From NCBI RefSeq assembly GCF_947626835.1, contig NZ_CANQTS010000003.1, forward strand, positions 62,001-126,000: a DNA stretch of 64,000 nucleotides, given 5' to 3'. Of this stretch, positions 27,925-36,300 are shown one piece after another. Origin of the DNA: an uncultured Acinetobacter sp. (GTDB lineage: Bacteria; Pseudomonadota; Gammaproteobacteria; Pseudomonadales; Moraxellaceae). The first letter of the stretch is position 1, and each line of letters opens with the position of its first letter. Both the position numbers and the translations under genes were made by a program. The notes under the pieces were generated by a model. It saw nothing but the letters and a program-made list of their open reading frames with translations. It was not told the DNA's origin and ran no database searches.

Positions 27925-28413
27925 ATGGGGTTTTGGGATAAAGTAAAAGAATCAGCTAATAAAATTGCTGAATCAGACAGTTGGGCAGCTATCAAAGAAA
28001 CTGCTTCAAATGTTGGATGTAAGGTTGGTGCTCATTCAGGCAAACCTCAGAATGTTGAAGGACAGCCTCAATGTTATATGGAATATACTTGTAATAAATG
28101 TAATCAATTAATTATTAAACAAAAGCATAAGTTTCCAAACAAAGCAGATGCCAAATATCATAGCAATCGTTCATGTGAAAAGCGTTTAAAGTGTGAGTAT
28201 TGTGATGCTGTTGAAACAGTTACAGTGCATGAGCATTGGAATTCTAAAGGGGTGGATGGTTATTGTAATAATGTTGAAAAATGTGCTCGTTGTCATACAG
28301 AGCGTAAAAATGGCAAGCACCACAGCTTTATAAGAAGAGGCACGCAAGGGTCTAAGATTGTAGTGGAATGTATTAATTGTAGACATACTGAATTAAAAGA
28401 TACTTGGAATTAA
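27925..28413 (+). CDS. cysteine-rich zinc-ribbon protein
   Basis: YTCNKCNQ, LKCEYCDAV, EKCARCHTER, VECINCRH CxxC motifs. Confidence 0.75.
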   Translation: MGFWDKVKESANKIAESDSWAAIKETASNVGCKVGAHSGKPQNVEGQPQCYMEYTCNKCNQLIIKQKHKFPNKADAKYHSNRSCEKRLKCEYCDAVETVTVHEHWNSKGVDGYCNNVEKCARCHTERKNGKHHSFIRRGTQGSKIVVECINCRHTELKDTWN

Positions 28414-28498
28414 ATGATTCCAAATTATTTCAAGTACATAACATCCTAATGAGAATCATGAAGCTCTTTCGAGTACACATGAAAATATGAAATTAAAG

Positions 28499-28521
28499 CC
28501 TGCCATCGTGCAGGTTTTTTT
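28499..28521 (+). terminator. terminator-like hairpin upstream of small Zn-finger gene
   Basis: CCTGC CATCGT GCAGG TTTTTTT. Confidence 0.6.
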
Positions 28522-28546
28522 ATGCCCTGAATTTAGGAGTCGAGTC

Positions 28547-28834
28547 ATGAGCTTGAATTGTCCCTTTTGTCGTTCAACCGACATCATGGTTGTTGGAGCA
28601 AGCATACAACAAACAAATTCAACATTATCAAATCTTGCATCACCCGCAGCATTGGGTGCTTTAGGCACAACCGTTGCGAAGTCTTTGAATCTGCCTCCCA
28701 TCGTTGGAGGAATTGCAGGAACTGTACTCGGTGGTTTGTTTAATTCATTTACAGAGCAAAGCACACCTCCGCAGCAAAGCTTGTGCTTCTGTCATAACTG
28801 CTACCAAAAGTTCCCCATCCAATATCTGAATTAA
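28547..28834 (+). CDS. small protein with terminal CxxC motifs and glycine-rich hydrophobic core
   Basis: MSLNCPFCRSTDIM...ALGTTVAKSLNLPPIVGGIAGTVLGGLFNSF...LCFCHNCYQKF. Confidence 0.65.
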   Translation: MSLNCPFCRSTDIMVVGASIQQTNSTLSNLASPAALGALGTTVAKSLNLPPIVGGIAGTVLGGLFNSFTEQSTPPQQSLCFCHNCYQKFPIQYLN

Positions 28835-28878
28835 GAACAGATCCAATTTTTAACATTATTTTAAAAAGGAATAAAACT

Positions 28879-29922
28879 ATGGCACATCAACTTGAACAAA
28901 TGGCTTATGTCGGTGAAACCCCTTGGCATGGACTAGGGAATCAACTGAGTCAAAACCAACCAATTGAAATCTGGGCACAACAGGCAGGTATGGACTGGCG
29001 TATCGAGTCATCCAATGTCAGTTATATGGCACAGAATGAACGTGGGCAAAGCATCATCATGCCGTATGAAGAACAGCGTGTACTTTACCGTTCTGATACC
29101 CATGCACCGTTGTCAGTCGTTAGCCAACGTTTTCAGGAAGTCCAACCTCGTGAGATCTTAGAGTTCTATCGTGATTTAACTGAACAATCAGGCTTTGAGC
29201 TGGAAACCGCAGGTGTGCTTAAAGGCGGCAAGAAATTTTGGGCATTGGCACGGACAGGGCAAAGTTCAGCACTCAAAGGAAAGGATGTCAGTAATGGCTA
29301 TATTCTTCTTGCAACTGCATGTGACGGTACGCTTGCGACAACCGCACAATTCACTTCCATCCGTGTCGTCTGTAACAATACTTTAGCGATTGCTTTACGT
29401 GGACAGAACAGTAGTGCAGGTGTAGTGAAAGTTCCGCATAGCACCAAGTTTGATGCAGATAAGATCAAACAGCAATTGGGTATTTCAGTTCGTGCATGGG
29501 ATGAACACATGTATGAGATGAAGCAGCTCAGTCAGCGTAAAGTCACCCAGTCTGAAGCCGCAGCCTATTTTGATGCGGTATTTAATAACACCACAATGAG
29601 TATTGCAGATCAGGAAGAAAATATTATTCAGTTCTACCGTGATGTTGCAACTCAGGCAGCACAGGCAAATGCCAAGGAGAAAGCTGAGCCAAATGCCAAG
29701 GCGATGACTAAAGCAATGGACATGTTTAATGGTCAGGGACGAGGTGCAACACTTTCATCATCTAAGGACACGGCTTACGGATTACTCTGTTCAATTACGG
29801 AATTTATTGACCACGAGCGTCGTGCCATGAGTACAGATCATCGACTCGATTCAGCTTGGTTTGGTGCAGGAGCAGCGATCAAGCAACGTGGACTAGAACA
29901 GGCTTTACGCATGGTGTCATAG
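28879..29922 (+). CDS. DUF932 domain-containing protein
   Basis: MAYVGETPWHGLGNQL...ALRGQNSS...VPHSTKFDADKIKQQLGIS typical of DUF932. Confidence 0.88.
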   Translation: MAHQLEQMAYVGETPWHGLGNQLSQNQPIEIWAQQAGMDWRIESSNVSYMAQNERGQSIIMPYEEQRVLYRSDTHAPLSVVSQRFQEVQPREILEFYRDLTEQSGFELETAGVLKGGKKFWALARTGQSSALKGKDVSNGYILLATACDGTLATTAQFTSIRVVCNNTLAIALRGQNSSAGVVKVPHSTKFDADKIKQQLGISVRAWDEHMYEMKQLSQRKVTQSEAAAYFDAVFNNTTMSIADQEENIIQFYRDVATQAAQANAKEKAEPNAKAMTKAMDMFNGQGRGATLSSSKDTAYGLLCSITEFIDHERRAMSTDHRLDSAWFGAGAAIKQRGLEQALRMVS

Positions 29923-29924
29923 TG

Positions 29925-29986
29925 TGGAAAGTTAAGTTTTTGCAATGGAAAGTTAGACCTATCCTTTAGATTCTAATAGATTCTAA
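29925..29986. repeat. short direct repeats: TGGAAAGTTA x2 and tandem TAGATTCTAA x2
   Basis: TGGAAAGTTA at 29925 and 29946; TAGATTCTAA at 29967 and 29977. Confidence 0.55.
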
Positions 29987-30014
29987 AGATAAATTTACAT
30001 TTTAAAAATAATTA

Positions 30015-30041
30015 AACCACATCTTCGGGTGTGGTTTTTTT
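30015..30041 (+). terminator. terminator-like hairpin upstream of YqaJ gene
   Basis: AACCACA TCTTCGGG TGTGGTTTTTTT. Confidence 0.6.
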
Positions 30042-30087
30042 ATGCCCTTTATTTGCCACCACCCATATAAAAATGAGGAAGCAAGGT

Positions 30088-31128
30088 ATGAATACAGCAA
30101 TATTAAACCCATCCATTCAACAAGGGAGTACACCCTTTGTTGCTCCAAAATTGTTTACAGCGAAACGCTTGGTCAATACCAAAAATATGACTCAATCTGA
30201 CTGGCTTGAAGTCAGACGACAAGGCATTGGCAGTAGTGATTGTGCAGCAGCCTGTGGATTGAATCCCTATATGTCGATGCTCGAACTTTGGATGATCAAG
30301 ACAGGGCGAGTCAAACAATCGATTGAGGATGAAAGTTCAGGTATCGCTCCACTCTATTGGGGCAAGCAGCTAGAGCCATTGGTGGCTGAGTACTACAGCA
30401 TGCATACCAATAACAAGGTACGCAGAATCAATGCAGTGCTTCAGCATCCAGATCCTGATAAACATTTTATGCTTGCCAATCTAGACTACTCCGTTGTGGG
30501 TAGCGATGAAGTCCAAATTCTGGAATGCAAAACAGCAGGTGAGTACGGCGCAAAACTTTGGCGAGATGGCGTGCCTTTATATGTCTTGTGTCAGGTACAA
30601 CATCAATTGGCAGTAACAGGAAAACGAGCAGCACATGTTTGTGTGCTGATCTGTGGGCATGAAACCAAAATCTTCGAAGTGACGCGCTCTGAATCCGTGA
30701 TCCAGCATATCATCAATGCAGAACGTTACTTCTGGGAGTGTGTGGAAAAAGACACACCGCCTGATGTGGATGCCAGTGAATCGGCAGCTAAAGCTATCCA
30801 GCAACTCTATCCACAACATATTCCGTTGACTGTTGAAGACTTGAGTTATAACGAACAAGCCAATCAATTGTTTGCTCAACTGATTCAAGAAAAGCATCAC
30901 ATTGAACAGCATCAAAACAACTTTGATGAAACTAAGCATCAAATCCAGATGTTGATGAGGGATGCTGAACGAGCGACCTTTGCCAATGGTTCGGTGACGT
31001 GGAAGAAATCCAAAGATTCAATCAGTTTAGACAGTAAAGCCTTACTCAAACTTCATCCTGAAATGCTTGAACAGTTTCCACAAAGTAAAGCAGGGACGCG
31101 ACGTTTTCAGATCTATACCGATGACTGA
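30088..31128 (+). CDS. YqaJ-family viral recombinase / lambda-type exonuclease
   Basis: WLEVRRQGIGSSDCAAACGLNPYMSMLELWMIKTGR...ANLDYSV...ILECKTAGEYGAKLW...YLCQVQHQLAVTG. Confidence 0.9.
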   Translation: MNTAILNPSIQQGSTPFVAPKLFTAKRLVNTKNMTQSDWLEVRRQGIGSSDCAAACGLNPYMSMLELWMIKTGRVKQSIEDESSGIAPLYWGKQLEPLVAEYYSMHTNNKVRRINAVLQHPDPDKHFMLANLDYSVVGSDEVQILECKTAGEYGAKLWRDGVPLYVLCQVQHQLAVTGKRAAHVCVLICGHETKIFEVTRSESVIQHIINAERYFWECVEKDTPPDVDASESAAKAIQQLYPQHIPLTVEDLSYNEQANQLFAQLIQEKHHIEQHQNNFDETKHQIQMLMRDAERATFANGSVTWKKSKDSISLDSKALLKLHPEMLEQFPQSKAGTRRFQIYTDD

Positions 31129-31181
31129 ATTCATCACATCGATATTTCTAATCATCCAAAAGCGCAAAAAACCACCCCGAT

Positions 31182-31206
31182 CCACCGACTCCCGAAGGAG
31201 CGGTGG
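31182..31206. repeat. two-tier hairpin upstream of Cys-cluster gene
   Basis: CCACCG a CTCC CGAA GGAG CGGTGG. Confidence 0.6.
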
Positions 31207-31310
31207 ACTAATAATGGCGGTCTTTGCATTTCATCTGATCTTTAAACGGTTTTGTATTTGCTTACATAACAAAGGGTCAACAGTAAAATTTTATTTAGAG
31301 GAAAACTAAC

Positions 31311-32207
31311 ATGATTAAAGGCTTAGCGATTACACCACCGATCCTTGGACGTATCAGTATCGGTAAAGTTGTTGAAAAGAACGGTAAACGTCTACCTGAA
31401 AAAGATGATCAATTTACCATTACTAGTCAAATTCAAAGTAAGGAGGGATGGGTTAAACATCCGCTTGATGAACAACTCCGAGCCAAAGCACCGAATCAAA
31501 AACTCCGTACCATTCCAGTACGGATGATCTTCAATGATCCAGAACTGAATCTAAGGGCAGAGTACACCTTATTTGATCGACAAACAGGAAGGCCTGTTTG
31601 TGTAGGCAATGGTGAAACCTGCCAGCGCCTCACCAATCAAGGCGTAGAACAACATTCCTGCCCATCCCCTGATTTATGTCCTTTAGCTCAAGGAGGCAAT
31701 TGCAAGCCCTATGGTCGACTGCATGTTAATTTAGATGAGTCGGATGAATTTGGCACATTCATTTTTAGAACCACAGGCTTTAATAGCATACGCACGTTAG
31801 CAGCTCGACTGAGTTACTACCATGCAGCATCGAATGGTCTGCTGTCATGCCTACCACTCCAACTGATATTGCGAGGTAAAAGTACAACACAGAGTTTTCG
31901 TCAACCTGTGTACTATGTGGATTTAACATTAAGGGATGGAGTCAGTTTGCAAGAAGCTATTCAAACTGCGAAAGAGCTGGATGAACAGATGCGGCAGACT
32001 GGATTTAGCCAGAAAGATTTAGATCAAGTGGCAAGAGAGGGTTTTGCAAATGGACAGTTTGAAATCGATGTAGAGGAGGGGCCTGAGGTGGTGGAAGAGT
32101 TTTATGTAGAGGATAGTCAACAGCAAGATCAGCAACAAGTCCATTACCTCAGTAATGTACAGGATATTCATCAGGGCTTGAAGCAGAGTGTCAGGGCTGT
32201 GAATTAA
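31311..32207 (+). CDS. Cys-cluster protein (annotated in similar elements as hydrolase or metal-binding protein; possibly gp3/RDF-like)
   Basis: CQRLTNQGVEQHSCPSPDLCPLAQGGNCKPYGRLHVNLDESDEFGTFIFRTTGFNSIRTLAARL. Confidence 0.6.
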   Translation: MIKGLAITPPILGRISIGKVVEKNGKRLPEKDDQFTITSQIQSKEGWVKHPLDEQLRAKAPNQKLRTIPVRMIFNDPELNLRAEYTLFDRQTGRPVCVGNGETCQRLTNQGVEQHSCPSPDLCPLAQGGNCKPYGRLHVNLDESDEFGTFIFRTTGFNSIRTLAARLSYYHAASNGLLSCLPLQLILRGKSTTQSFRQPVYYVDLTLRDGVSLQEAIQTAKELDEQMRQTGFSQKDLDQVAREGFANGQFEIDVEEGPEVVEEFYVEDSQQQDQQQVHYLSNVQDIHQGLKQSVRAVN

Positions 32208-32305
32208 GCGCAGTTGAATGAGCTAGTCAGCTCTGCAAGTCACTCAGTAAATTAAGGAGACGTTGGTTAGTCATTCATTGATGGGAGCTTCGGCTCCCTT
32301 ATTCT

Positions 32306-32902
32306 TTAGTCTAGCAGGGTAATACACGATTCAAATATTTGAATTAACGGCTGCAAATTAAGATGAAAGCCTTCAATATTTGCTTGTACCCATTGCTCTT
32401 TGGAGTTTATTTTTGACCAATCAATACCATAGCCACAGTAGGCAATTAGATGTTCAAAGAAAATACGTTGGGCGCGCCCATTACCCTCACGAAATGGATG
32501 GATGACATTGAGTTCGCAGTACAAATTAGCAAGTTCACCTATAAGATCTTGCAGTTCTAGACCTTGAAAGTAATTCTGCTGCTGAAGTGGGTTAAGTAAT
32601 TTATTTGTTTCAATTTCGATACGGGAAAATGTACAAAATCGAGTATCACCTTTAGAGATATCAATTTGCCGAAGTTGTCCTGCCCATTCGTACAAGTCAC
32701 CAAAAAGCTGTGCATGGATAGATTGTAAGTACTGCAAATCGTAAGGCGGTTCTGCATATTCAATTAAGCTACTCGATAAGCCTGATAGTTCAAGTTCCGC
32801 TTGTTCTAAAACCTTCCCATCACGGATATTCAGCTTGTTTTTTAAAATATTTGTCCCTGAATAGCAATATAGGCTATCCCCTAGTTCCCCATACTTATCC
32901 AT
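32306..32902 (-). CDS. fic: Fic/DOC family protein (putative AMPylase toxin)
   Basis: HPFREGNGRAQRIFFEHLI FIC motif; GDLYEWAGQLRQIDISKGDTRFC. Confidence 0.92.
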   Translation of the reverse strand: MDKYGELGDSLYCYSGTNILKNKLNIRDGKVLEQAELELSGLSSSLIEYAEPPYDLQYLQSIHAQLFGDLYEWAGQLRQIDISKGDTRFCTFSRIEIETNKLLNPLQQQNYFQGLELQDLIGELANLYCELNVIHPFREGNGRAQRIFFEHLIAYCGYGIDWSKINSKEQWVQANIEGFHLNLQPLIQIFESCITLLD

Positions 32903-32914
32903 AGCAGTACTCAG

Positions 32915-33082
32915 TTAGCTTTCTGGTTGTGAATACTTTTTATATTTTTGCAAAATTTGCGCTTTGCTTAGCTGGGTTAGATTACCTGATGTGGTAATCC
33001 CTTCGAGCTTGAGGCTGGCTTGGTAGTTTTGCAAGCGGGTTGCCTGAATATATTTTTTTTTCTGTTCGTTGGATTTAAGCAT
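32915..33082 (-). CDS. YhfG-like antitoxin to Fic, 55 aa, missing from the ORF track
   Basis: MLKSNEQKKKYIQATRLQNYQASLKLEGITTSGNLTQLSKAQILQKYKKYSQPES*; 12 bp upstream of fic, same strand. Confidence 0.75.
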   Translation of the reverse strand: MLKSNEQKKKYIQATRLQNYQASLKLEGITTSGNLTQLSKAQILQKYKKYSQPES

Positions 33083-33582
33083 TTTTAGACTCCATCAATT
33101 TAACACTATAATGAGTATAACAAAGAATAACGACTCAGAGCTGAACATGCACTCTATGGTACATCATTGTCTTTCTGCAATCGTATCCCTTTGATCAGCA
33201 TTTTCCTTATTATGGTAAAACGCTTTCGATTGATTTGGATGAACCAACCGATAGCGTCACTGTCTTGGTACGGATTATCTTATCTTTGATAAAGAAAGTA
33301 AAAATGATATGTCGGAAAGAGATGGATCTACAAACAAATATTAATTGATAGGGAAGAAGTTGAAGCGAGATACCTATGCAGTTTGAATTATGATTTTTTG
33401 AATAAAATCTGATCATTTGTGAAGTTCCAACTATTTCAAACACTTGTGCATAAATTAGGGAAGAAGCCTATTAGGAAGGTTTTAAATTAAAAAGTTACAT
33501 GTCTAGATCCAGAGAGGAGTCCAAATTATGTTATTTCGTGGCTAGGATAGTTGGAACTGTCAATATATAGTAATTGAGACTG

Positions 33583-33611
33583 TTCATATATGTGATCATG
33601 TTAAATATAAT
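33583..33611 (+). promoter_or_regulatory. putative sigma70 promoter of McrBC-like operon
   Basis: TTCATA (33583-33588) - 17 bp - TATAAT (33606-33611). Confidence 0.5.
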
Positions 33612-33656
33612 GTAAGTATATTTATGTAATTTAAATTATTTTTGAGGGGCGTAGTG

Positions 33657-36275
33657 ATGCGATTAATAGTACATGGACTGAAAACATCTAATACAAATAA
33701 TGATACAAATAATGATCGAGTTAGTGGCTATGTTGTTCCTATCGCCTATGAAAATGATGATATGACAATTACTTATACTAACCCCAGTGATTTTCCTAAT
33801 AATAATCGTATCTGGATAAGTAGTGGATTTCCATACATTGAGAATAGCTTTCCTAGTGATAAAATTTTTTATTTGAATTCACATTATGATGGGTATGAGA
33901 ATGATAATAGTTCTAATGAAATATTAAATGATCCAACCAAGTGCAGATATTTTTCTTTAGGTAAACATGCATCCACAATTTCATCTGATTATAGACAAAT
34001 TTATAAATTACCAGCATTGCCAGATGTTCAAACAGGACGTTTAGACTCTTATGAAGTATCTTTCTTATCCAGTGTTGTTCATCCATTTTTTGCTTTGGTT
34101 GGGGATTATGTTTATGGACCATTTCAAATCAAAAAAAATAAAATAAATGAAGATGAGCATATTATTTTTGAAACTGTAGATACTAAAACTCCTCTTGATC
34201 TTAAAAGTAATCATATTGCTAAATTCGCTTTAAATGATTTAAATGAACAAAAAATTTTACTTAAAGTTGAATCGCATGGTTTAAATGCTATGTATATTAC
34301 GAGTTTGCATATCTTAAAATCATCTGTTCCATTTGAAACCATAGACTACATCTCTGATAGTAAATTAATTCAATATTATCAAAACTTGGACTTTGCGAAA
34401 GATGATTCGATATCTAAAAGTCAAGCAAAGAACTTGAGCGCATCTATACAGCGTTACCTTTATAACAACGCAGTAGAACATCCAGAGCGTATATCACGTT
34501 TACAAATGGTATTAGATCAATTCCTTAATAAGGAAGATCAAGAGTTTGCCCTTATAAAACAATATTTTGATTCAGAACAAGGACATACATTTCTTAATGA
34601 GTTTTTAAGCAAGCATAAAGACAATATTTTAAAAGATCATATAAAGGTTTTAAAAAAAGAAAATGATTATATAGTAGAAGAACTTAGAGCTAAATATCAA
34701 AATCAAATTGAAGATTTAAAGAAAAAATATACTGATGAAAAACTGGATATTGATAATAATATTGCCCAACTTAGACAGGATTTTGAAAAACAGAAAGAGT
34801 CTATTAAAGAGCAAAGTGAAGAAATACATAATTCAAAATTGAATGAGGAGTTGGAGTACTTACAGACTCAGATTGCTTTAAAAACTAAAGAGTTAAACAA
34901 TATCTCTAGTCTTGTAGATTTAGAACAAAAAATTACTCAGAAACAGGGGGTTTTAGATCATGTTCAAGGTCAAATAAATTCAAAGCAAGGTGAGTTAAAT
35001 AAATTTGAACAAATGGTTAATCAGCAGAGAACTTTACTTCAAAATCCACACCAATTAAGTGATAAAGCGGTAGAGTTTGCTACTTTACGCTCTATCATGA
35101 CTGGGGCAAATAATATAAAAGAAGAAATTTATGAGCCTGTAAAACTAACTCCAGCCGCCTATCAAGTCACAGGTGAAACAAGAATATCCTATATTAATTA
35201 TTTACAAAGACATATTAATCAAAGAGATGGTAGAAAATTGTCGTATAACGAAACTGCTAACTTTATGACCACCGTTATGCAGACTTACTTGACGATCTTT
35301 AGTGGACTACCTGGTGTCGGTAAAACTTCTACTGTTCATCATTTTGCTGATGCTCTTGGAATTAAGGGACCTATAGAGAATAAAGCTAACTTTTTGAATG
35401 TTGCAGTAGCGCGTGGGTGGACATCAAGCAAGGATTTGCTAGGTAATAAAAATGCACTTCGGATGAGTTATGAAGAGGGGCGCACAGGCATCTACAGTAT
35501 GCTGAAAGCATTAGAATATGCTAAGAGTAGTGGCAAGGACGATATTATTAATCATCAAATGCTGAGTATCATTCTCTTAGATGAAGCAAATCTCTCCCCA
35601 ATAGAACATTACTGGTCAGATTTTCTTTCTATATGTGATACTTTCCATGAAGGTAAAAAGTTAAATCTTGGAGGAAAGAGTAATACATTTACCCTCGATT
35701 TACCGCCAAGTTTAAGATTCATTGCTACCATCAATACGGATGCTACGGTAGAACCATTATCAGATCGTTTACTTGATCGTGCTAGTGTCATTACGCTAAC
35801 AAATGAGAATAATAACTTGGATAATTTATCTCTAGATGATTTAGGGTTTAACGGTACCGTTCCTTATCAGGAATTAGCCGAAGCATTTATGATAAGTCGC
35901 GAACAAACGCTTAAATTACAGAATTCTGGCAAGCTGGAATTAGAGAGGAATGCATTAGCAAAGATTAGACATGCTTTAGAATCTGATGCAAGAAGTGCAC
36001 ATCCAGTTTATATCTCTAATCGTAAAATGAATGCGATTTATAATTATTGTGCCGTAGCAAACCAATTAGCTTTTGAAAATGATGTTCCCCCTTTAGATTT
36101 TGCTATAGCTCAACATGTTATTCCTAAAATCAGAGGATATGGTAAAGACTTTAAAGAACGTTTAATAGACCTAGATAAAGTTTGTCGAGAGTATAGGCTG
36201 TCACGATCAAATCAGTTAGTTAAACAAATTCTCGATAATGGTTCAGAGTTCGCTGACACTTTTTCTTTGCTCTAA
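33657..36275 (+). CDS. McrB-like AAA+ ATPase with long coiled coil and unique N-terminus
   Basis: Walker A FSGLPGVGKTST; Walker B IILLDEANLSP; RFIATINTDATVEPLSDRLLDRA; coiled coil ~aa 325-480. Confidence 0.85.
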   Translation: MRLIVHGLKTSNTNNDTNNDRVSGYVVPIAYENDDMTITYTNPSDFPNNNRIWISSGFPYIENSFPSDKIFYLNSHYDGYENDNSSNEILNDPTKCRYFSLGKHASTISSDYRQIYKLPALPDVQTGRLDSYEVSFLSSVVHPFFALVGDYVYGPFQIKKNKINEDEHIIFETVDTKTPLDLKSNHIAKFALNDLNEQKILLKVESHGLNAMYITSLHILKSSVPFETIDYISDSKLIQYYQNLDFAKDDSISKSQAKNLSASIQRYLYNNAVEHPERISRLQMVLDQFLNKEDQEFALIKQYFDSEQGHTFLNEFLSKHKDNILKDHIKVLKKENDYIVEELRAKYQNQIEDLKKKYTDEKLDIDNNIAQLRQDFEKQKESIKEQSEEIHNSKLNEELEYLQTQIALKTKELNNISSLVDLEQKITQKQGVLDHVQGQINSKQGELNKFEQMVNQQRTLLQNPHQLSDKAVEFATLRSIMTGANNIKEEIYEPVKLTPAAYQVTGETRISYINYLQRHINQRDGRKLSYNETANFMTTVMQTYLTIFSGLPGVGKTSTVHHFADALGIKGPIENKANFLNVAVARGWTSSKDLLGNKNALRMSYEEGRTGIYSMLKALEYAKSSGKDDIINHQMLSIILLDEANLSPIEHYWSDFLSICDTFHEGKKLNLGGKSNTFTLDLPPSLRFIATINTDATVEPLSDRLLDRASVITLTNENNNLDNLSLDDLGFNGTVPYQELAEAFMISREQTLKLQNSGKLELERNALAKIRHALESDARSAHPVYISNRKMNAIYNYCAVANQLAFENDVPPLDFAIAQHVIPKIRGYGKDFKERLIDLDKVCREYRLSRSNQLVKQILDNGSEFADTFSLL

Positions 36276-36300
36276 TGTTTTTAAGGGAATAAATGATTGT

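Noticed and set aside
27202-28834. Sel1 and Zn-ribbon genes as a retron, CBASS or Thoeris system
   Set aside because: No reverse transcriptase, cyclase, TIR or SIR2 motif in this segment
33210-33443. 77-aa minus-strand ORF upstream of McrB-like gene
   Set aside because: Low-complexity composition, no RBS, no operon context; the region looks like decayed sequence instead
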